Below are positions 62,327-64,000 of a DNA stretch of 64,000 bases, piece by piece. The stretch comes from an uncultured Desulfovibrio sp. (GTDB lineage Bacteria > Desulfobacterota > Desulfovibrionia > Desulfovibrionales > Desulfovibrionaceae). The position numbers and the translations under genes were made by a program. The notes under the pieces were generated by a model. That model did not search any database. It saw nothing but the letters and a program-made list of their open reading frames with translations, and was not told the DNA's origin. Location of the stretch: NCBI RefSeq assembly GCF_902477725.1, contig NZ_CABSIF010000002.1:1-64000 (forward strand). Reading direction: 5' to 3'. Each line of letters starts with the position of its first letter. Position 1 is the first letter of the stretch.

Positions 62327-64000
62327 TCAGGGCAGATCAAAGCGGTCAAAGGTCATTACCAGCCCGGCGCGCCCCTGTGTGGCCGAGCGTAGGGAGGTGG
62401 AAAAGCCGAACAGGCGGCGCAGGGGGGCTGTGCCGCGCAGGGTTTTGCGTCCGCCGTGATCTTCCATATCCTCAACCTTGCCGCCGCAGGTGGTGAACAT
62501 GGTAATGGACGCACCAAGGAAGTCTTCCGGCACGGTAATTTCCACGCGCATCACAGGCTCCAGAACCACGGGAGTTGCCGCCGCCAGTGCCTCGCGCAGG
62601 GCTTGCCCGGCGGCCATGCGGCTACCGGGAACAGTTGTCAGGCCTTCCTGCCTGTCCACCGCAGTGAGGGTCACGGCCACATCTTCAATGGGGTAGCCTG
62701 TCAGATCGCCGCATTGCAGTGCATCGCGCACGCCTTCAAGGGCGGCGTCCAGATAGACCCTGGGCAGAATTTTTCGGGCTTCGGCGGCATCCTGCGGCAA
62801 AAAGTCGCCCACTTCAACCACATTGCCCGTGCCCCGGGCGCGTGGCGCAACACGCAGGGCCGCAGAGCCATGATGGCGTTCCTTGCCCATTTCGCGGTCA
62901 AAGACAGAGGCCACCTCGGCCTCCTTGCGCACGGTTTCGCGCAGCACAACCTGCGGATTGCCCGCGCGGGGGCTGATGCCGTATTCGCGCTGCATGCGCT
63001 CCAGCAGAACGTCCAGATGCAGCTCGCCCATGCCGGAAACCATGCGAGAGCCAGTGTCATCATCCAGCCGCGCCAGCAGGGTGGGGTCTTCTTCCGTATA
63101 GCGCGCAAGCGCTTCGTCCAGAATCTTGCCTTCGTCCGCATTGCGGGGCTCCAGCGCAAGGGTGATGACGGGCGCGTAAGCATCTATGCTTTCCAGCGCA
63201 AGCTGCCGCTCGCGGGCGGTATAGGTTTCACCCGTATGCCCGCGCAGGCCCACCACGACCACGATTTCGCCCGCCTCGGCGCATTCCACCTGCTCCCGCC
63301 GGTCTGCATGGGGGCGGTAGATGCGGCCCAGACGGTCATCCTTGCCGCTGGCGGTATTGCGCAGGCTTTCACCCTCGTGGATGCGGCCCGCGTACATGCG
63401 CACAAAGGCCAGCTTGCGGCCGTTTTCCATGAGCACTTTAAAAACCAGCGCCGCAACGGGGGCATCGGGAGTTGCCTCCACAATGATTTCGCGACCATCG
63501 GCACCGCGCCCCACCGGGGCCGGAACATCGGCGGGCGAGGGCAGCAGGGCGCACACGGCATCGAGCACGGGTTGCACGCCCATGTTGCGCAGGGCCGAGC
63601 CGCAGAAAACAGGCGTGAGCGTGCGGGCCAGAGTGGCGCGCCGCAGGGCCGCGTTGATGTCGGCCAGGGTGAAGGTGCCTTCCAGGTAGGGTTCCACAAA
63701 GGCGTCATCCGCCTCGCCAAGTTTTTCCAGCAGAATTTCACGCCAGGGGGCGGCGATGGCGGCTTCTTCTTTCGTAAAGGGCGCGCGGTGTACAGTCTGG
63801 CCCTGATCCGCCGGGTCAAAGGTCAGGCTTTGTTCGTTCACAAGATCAAGCACAGCGCGGAAATCTTCGCCCTGCCCAAGGGGGATGGTCACGGCAACGG
63901 CATTGGTTTGCAGGCGCTGGCGCATGGCCTCGAGCACTGCTTCAAAATCCGCGCCCAGGCGGTCTATCTTATTGATAAAGGCGATCTTGGGAACGTTGAA
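62327..64000 (-). CDS. Elongation factor G-like GTPase (5' end beyond window)
   Basis: The C-terminal 557 residues of a translational GTPase; the start lies past base 64000. The fragment opens with FNVPKIAFINKIDRLGADF, whose NKID is the G4 nucleotide motif. Domains II (AALVFKVLMENGRKLAFVRM), III (SRMVSGMGELHLDVLLERM), IV and V (VEITVPEDFLGASITMF; RLFGFSTSLRSATQGRAG) follow. In domain IV the usual GGRGQYG tip sequence is replaced by REMGKERHHGSA, so this looks like a paralogue (EF-G2 type) rather than the main EF-G. It sits beside rsmA, not in an rpsL-rpsG operon, which agrees. Confidence 0.9.
   Translation of the reverse strand, partial: FNVPKIAFINKIDRLGADFEAVLEAMRQRLQTNAVAVTIPLGQGEDFRAVLDLVNEQSLTFDPADQGQTVHRAPFTKEEAAIAAPWREILLEKLGEADDAFVEPYLEGTFTLADINAALRRATLARTLTPVFCGSALRNMGVQPVLDAVCALLPSPADVPAPVGRGADGREIIVEATPDAPVAALVFKVLMENGRKLAFVRMYAGRIHEGESLRNTASGKDDRLGRIYRPHADRREQVECAEAGEIVVVVGLRGHTGETYTARERQLALESIDAYAPVITLALEPRNADEGKILDEALARYTEEDPTLLARLDDDTGSRMVSGMGELHLDVLLERMQREYGISPRAGNPQVVLRETVRKEAEVASVFDREMGKERHHGSAALRVAPRARGTGNVVEVGDFLPQDAAEARKILPRVYLDAALEGVRDALQCGDLTGYPIEDVAVTLTAVDRQEGLTTVPGSRMAAGQALREALAAATPVVLEPVMRVEITVPEDFLGASITMFTTCGGKVEDMEDHGGRKTLRGTAPLRRLFGFSTSLRSATQGRAGLVMTFDRFDLP

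Overview
The window reads as a chromosomal segment of a Gram-negative, anaerobic, moderately GC-rich bacterium, most likely Desulfovibrionaceae (Desulfovibrio-like). This assignment is inference from gene content and remembered family resemblance, not from a search. Supporting points are the anaerobic GlpABC glycerol-3-phosphate dehydrogenase, a TRAP transporter, a DUF362/ferredoxin protein, a secondary-alcohol dehydrogenase of the Thermoanaerobacter type, sigma-54-type promoters, FlgO-family proteins and the MEP isoprenoid pathway. No prophage, insertion sequence, CRISPR array, tRNA or rRNA was recognised.

Layout. 0.7-5.7 kb: a methyltransferase and glpABC (minus strand). 6-13.9 kb: a HAD phosphatase, gamma-glutamyltranspeptidase, a Cache chemoreceptor, a zinc alcohol dehydrogenase and glpT, the importer for the GlpABC substrate. 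14-21.7 kb: a TRAP operon (dctP-dctQ-dctM), a DUF362 Fe-S protein and the uracil salvage pair upp-uraA, separated by strikingly AT-rich spacers. 22-33.8 kb: a PAS-GGDEF protein, a LysR regulator divergent from an SDR and an MFS gene, a PHP/glycosyltransferase fusion, a small unknown protein, an HD-GYP protein, a polysaccharide deacetylase and a second HAD phosphatase.

33.8-42.4 kb: acpS-nnr-tsaE-lysC (minus), ugd, ychF and a three-gene FlgO-family envelope operon with a near-consensus sigma-54 promoter. 42.8-51.5 kb: ispG-proS, then xseA, an M23 peptidase gene, xseB, ispA and dxs, so three MEP/isoprenoid genes sit close together. 51.6-64 kb (minus): nuclease-queC-unknown coupled genes; a macromolecular-synthesis cluster in the order rpsU, yqeY-like, mutS2, dnaG, rpoD; an HU protein; rsmA; and the 3' part of an EF-G-like gene running off the window.

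The most interesting items are a pair of related ~147-bp imperfect palindromes placed directly after the stop codons of ugd and proS, another long imperfect palindrome beyond glpC, the PHP/GT fusion, sigma-54 promoter candidates for the FlgO operon and glpT, paired hairpins between dctP and dctQ, a TTG start with an extended Shine-Dalgarno for rpsU, and an uncharacterised gene translationally coupled to queC. I see no strong case for a wholly new multi-gene system. All assignments rest on reading motifs and gene order; no database search was run.
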